Shown: positions 61,827-64,000 of the stretch, in pieces
How the letters are laid out: each line of letters begins with the position of its first letter
Position numbering within the stretch: the first letter of the stretch is position 1
NCBI RefSeq assembly: GCF_004769635.1
Contig: NZ_RQGH01000028.1
Span: forward strand, 1 to 64,000
Length of the DNA stretch: 64,000 nt
Reading direction: 5' to 3'
DNA from: Leptospira jelokensis
GTDB lineage: Bacteria > Spirochaetota > Leptospiria > Leptospirales > Leptospiraceae
The notes under the pieces: model-generated
What the model saw: the letters and a program-made list of their open reading frames with translations, nothing else
Told to the model about the DNA's origin: nothing
Databases searched by the model: none
Position numbers and translations under genes: made by a program

Positions 61827-62357
61827 ATGAAAGAACCAAAAGAAGTAGACGGAATCTTCCAAGCCGACAACCCCATGCCACCTTGGTGGAAAATGGTGTG
61901 GCTTATCAGTATCATTGTATCCATCGGTTATGTTGTATACTTTCACTGGTATTCCGAATGGCCACAAGAAGTTGCTTTTGAAAAGGAAGTAGCAGAACAT
62001 GAAGCCCAATTCCCAACCAAACAAGCTGTTGTTGCCAACACAGAAGATGGATCAAATCCATACCGCGACGACGCAGTTGCGATCAAAGAAGGGGAAGGAA
62101 CTTACAAACAAATTTGTTCTGCTTGCCATGGTCCAACTGCGGAAGGTGCTGTTGGCCCCAGTTTAGTTGATAAGGAATGGATCCATGGAAATACGGATAA
62201 AGAAGTATTCCATAACATCATGAAAGGAATCGGACCTGAAAGGCAAAAACTCAACCGAGGTGGCATGCCCGCTTGGGAAGGGTTGGGTGCTGAGAAAGTT
62301 TATGCTGTGATGGCATGGCTTGCAACTAAGAATAGTACACTTGTGAAGGCAAAATAA
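61827..62357 (+). CDS. ccoP: cbb3-type cytochrome c oxidase subunit III, short single-haem form
   Basis: The 176-residue protein starts with the CcoP signature DGIFQADNPMPPWWKMVW and an N-terminal helix. It has just one haem motif, CSACH, plus GMPAWEG with the Met ligand, where most CcoP proteins (about 300 residues) have two cytochrome c domains. So the second haem domain appears to be missing. It has a good AGGAGG ribosome site. The gene is followed by ccoG two bases past the stop. Confidence 0.93.
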   Translation: MKEPKEVDGIFQADNPMPPWWKMVWLISIIVSIGYVVYFHWYSEWPQEVAFEKEVAEHEAQFPTKQAVVANTEDGSNPYRDDAVAIKEGEGTYKQICSACHGPTAEGAVGPSLVDKEWIHGNTDKEVFHNIMKGIGPERQKLNRGGMPAWEGLGAEKVYAVMAWLATKNSTLVKAK

Positions 62358-62359
62358 AG

Positions 62360-63679
62360 ATGATCATTTCAAGACCACAGTCAGGAAAAGTAAGGACACG
62401 TAGAAATATTGTTATGAGTATTCTCGTGGGATTATTTTTAGTCGCTCCATGGGTGGTGTTACCAGACGGTAGCCCACTCATCCGACTTGACATCCCAAAA
62501 AGGATGTTTCACCTGTTTGGTGGTCTTTTTATCCCACAAGAGGGATTGATTTTATGGTTTTTCCTTCTTACAATGGGACTCTCCCTTTTCTTTTTTACCT
62601 CCGTCATTGGCCGTGTTTGGTGCGGATGGGGGTGCCCTCAAACCATTTATACCGACTTATTTGATCGAATTGGTCGGTTTGTTTTGGATTCCAAATATGG
62701 GAAAAAAGACGCATCCATTTTAGGCAAATACACAGTATACTTTATATGGATCGTCGTATCTTTTATTGCATCATTCCATTGGATCGGATACTTTGTCAGC
62801 CCCTACGAAATGTTAGCTGACTACCTAAACCTTTCCGCCTTCTCTTCTACTTACTTTTATTTTACTTTATTTTTTACCGCTGCGATGTTTATCGACATCG
62901 GTTTTATCAGAGAACAATTCTGTCGGTATGCTTGCCCCTATGCTCGTTTCCAAACACTCCTCATGGATGAACATTCCTGGAATGTAACTTATGATTTCAA
63001 ACGAGGGGAACCTCGCCGCGATGGAAAAACAAAAATTGGTGATTGTATCGCGTGTAATATGTGTGTGGTGGTTTGTCCCACAGGCATCGACATCCGTGAT
63101 GGACTACAAGTGGGTTGTGTGGCATGTGGGAAATGTGTGGATGCTTGCACTTCCATCATGGCAAAGGAAAACAAAAAAACTCTCATCGGGTATTTTTCAT
63201 TAAAACAAATTGAAACAGGTGATAAAATCAAATGGGTTCGCCCAAGAACTGTGGTGTATGCAATCTTGCTTGCTGTAGTCCTAACAGGTGCTACCATCCA
63301 ACTCCTCACAAGGATTCCCATGTCCATGATTGCAGCATCAAACAAATCGATGCCACCTATCCTCATTCCCGACAATAAAATCAGAGCTTTTGTGGCACTC
63401 CGCATCCAAAACATAGCGCCAGTGGAAAAAGAATTCCAACTGTCTGCCTTTGATACAAGGCATGGGAAAGAAATTCTTGTCCGATCGGGGGAAGAAAATA
63501 ATCAATTCACCTTGGGTTCTGGAGAAATCAAAAGTTTCTCAGTCGTTTTGGAAACACAAAGTCTCACAGAACAAGAATTAAATGAAGGGTACTTGCCAGG
63601 TTCTATCGTTTTAAAGAATACCCAAGATCCAGATGAAACATTAGAAAAAAAACTGTCACTCTCTCTACCAAGGAAATGA
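62360..63679 (+). CDS. ccoG: Cytochrome oxidase accessory protein CcoG (FixG/RdxA)
   Basis: CcoG is a membrane ferredoxin-like protein that helps copper delivery/reduction for cbb3 assembly. The 439-residue protein has about five membrane helices, the RVWCGWGCPQTIYTDLFDRIGR motif, FCRYACPYARFQ, two [4Fe-4S] clusters (CIACNMCVVVCPTG and CVACGKCVDACTS) and a C-terminal Ig-like domain. The start at 62360 is 2 bases after ccoP. The 3' end overlaps the next gene's start (ATGATGATG). Confidence 0.95.
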   Translation: MIISRPQSGKVRTRRNIVMSILVGLFLVAPWVVLPDGSPLIRLDIPKRMFHLFGGLFIPQEGLILWFFLLTMGLSLFFFTSVIGRVWCGWGCPQTIYTDLFDRIGRFVLDSKYGKKDASILGKYTVYFIWIVVSFIASFHWIGYFVSPYEMLADYLNLSAFSSTYFYFTLFFTAAMFIDIGFIREQFCRYACPYARFQTLLMDEHSWNVTYDFKRGEPRRDGKTKIGDCIACNMCVVVCPTGIDIRDGLQVGCVACGKCVDACTSIMAKENKKTLIGYFSLKQIETGDKIKWVRPRTVVYAILLAVVLTGATIQLLTRIPMSMIAASNKSMPPILIPDNKIRAFVALRIQNIAPVEKEFQLSAFDTRHGKEILVRSGEENNQFTLGSGEIKSFSVVLETQSLTEQELNEGYLPGSIVLKNTQDPDETLEKKLSLSLPRK

Positions 63680-64000
63680 TGATGTTCAAAGAATTACACC
63701 CAAGCCTCAGAAATGCAATGTATGTGGTATTATTCAGTTTTACTGCACTTGTAGCGGCAACTTTTTACACAATACGATTAACCTTCCAACATTTTGAACC
63801 AGTGATGGACAAAAACTATTACGAAATTGGTTTGAACTATGAAAAGGCAATCGAAAACCAAAAAGAACTTCTAAACCAAGGTTTTCAACTCACCACAAAT
63901 TGGGACAATGCCACCCTCCTCACCCAAGGGGAATTGGAACTCAATGTATCTTTAACCCAAAAGGGAAAACTGGCAAAAGCGGATTCAATGTATATTGTTT
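63679..64000 (+). CDS. ccoH: CcoH/FixH-like cbb3 assembly protein (partial, 3' end outside window)
   Basis: The frame opens at ATGATG (63679/63682), overlapping the ccoG stop, and runs off the right edge. 107 residues are visible: a membrane helix (AMYVVLFSFTALVAATFYTIRL), then FEPVMDKNYYEIGLNYEKAIENQKEL, the FixH signature 'NYYEKGLNY' type, and a beta-rich start. FixH helps cbb3 maturation. Its position after ccoG and its motif support the call. Confidence 0.85.
   Translation, partial: MMFKELHPSLRNAMYVVLFSFTALVAATFYTIRLTFQHFEPVMDKNYYEIGLNYEKAIENQKELLNQGFQLTTNWDNATLLTQGELELNVSLTQKGKLAKADSMYIV

Noticed and set aside
1..64000. CRISPR array, tRNA/rRNA, insertion sequence or phage module
   Set aside because: No spaced direct repeats, cloverleaf, transposase or phage-like gene was seen in this window.

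Overview
The window is chromosomal DNA of a spirochaete, most likely a Leptospira species and plausibly one of the saprophytic (biflexa-type) lineages. This is an inference from low GC, frequent TTG/GTG starts, very dense gene packing, DUF1574-type SGNH proteins, a eukaryotic-type UDP-glucose pyrophosphorylase and many spirochaetal lipoproteins. I could not search a database. I saw no rRNA, tRNA, CRISPR array, insertion sequence or phage gene. The first gene is cut by the left edge and the last by the right edge.

Layout. (1) 1-6953 is a surface-polysaccharide type locus: a membrane glycosyltransferase (partial), two gene remnants joined back to back, an SGNH protein, a GT2 transferase, an SDR epimerase and a nucleotidyltransferase-GT2 fusion, followed by an exported protein. 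(2) 6948-9919 holds an M30-like lipoprotein protease, a second SGNH protein and a small protein. (3) 9978-18431 is one long minus-strand run: spermidine synthase, a beta-barrel protein, two lipoproteins (one with HEGGH), pyrF, then a lipid-modification block (FAD oxidoreductase, DUF1365, cyclopropane synthase homologue, SRPBCC protein). (4) 18563-24472 contains a DUF302 gene behind a CsoR-like operator, a monooxygenase-like protein coupled to an ECF sigma factor, an EamA transporter, a DUF2505 protein, a ferritin-like protein with a histone-H1-like tail and a YhhN protein. (5) 24474-29678 is the methylmalonyl-CoA mutase set (mutA, mutB, meaB), which would feed propionyl-CoA carbon into the TCA cycle. 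(6) 30006-37483 has a two-component system, a PilZ protein, an RND pump and a membrane glycosyltransferase-like protein. (7) 37607-41332 is an ExbB-TonB-pseudopeptidase operon. (8) 41393-51969 is mixed: thioesterase/TetR pair, UDP-glucose pyrophosphorylase, pseudo-hydrolase, copper-storage protein, TraB protein, cheD, HDOD protein, shikimate kinase, TPM protein. (9) 52157-58169 is glutamate synthase (gltB, gltD). (10) 59542-64000 is the cbb3 oxidase operon ccoN-O-Q-P-G-H, with an FNR-like dyad upstream and an unusually short, single-haem CcoP.

A theme of the window is proteins that keep a fold but have lost catalytic residues: a papain-fold protein with Cys and His replaced, an alpha/beta hydrolase with its Ser replaced by Asn, an SDR without the YxxxK Tyr, and a ferritin-like protein whose di-iron ligands look largely lost. 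Two of them carry similar Lys/Pro/Ala-rich tails. The most interesting candidate system is exbB-tonB-pseudopapain (no exbD), where a catalytically dead papain/FN3 protein seems to be wired to an energy transducer. All starts, alignments and motif calls were made by eye.
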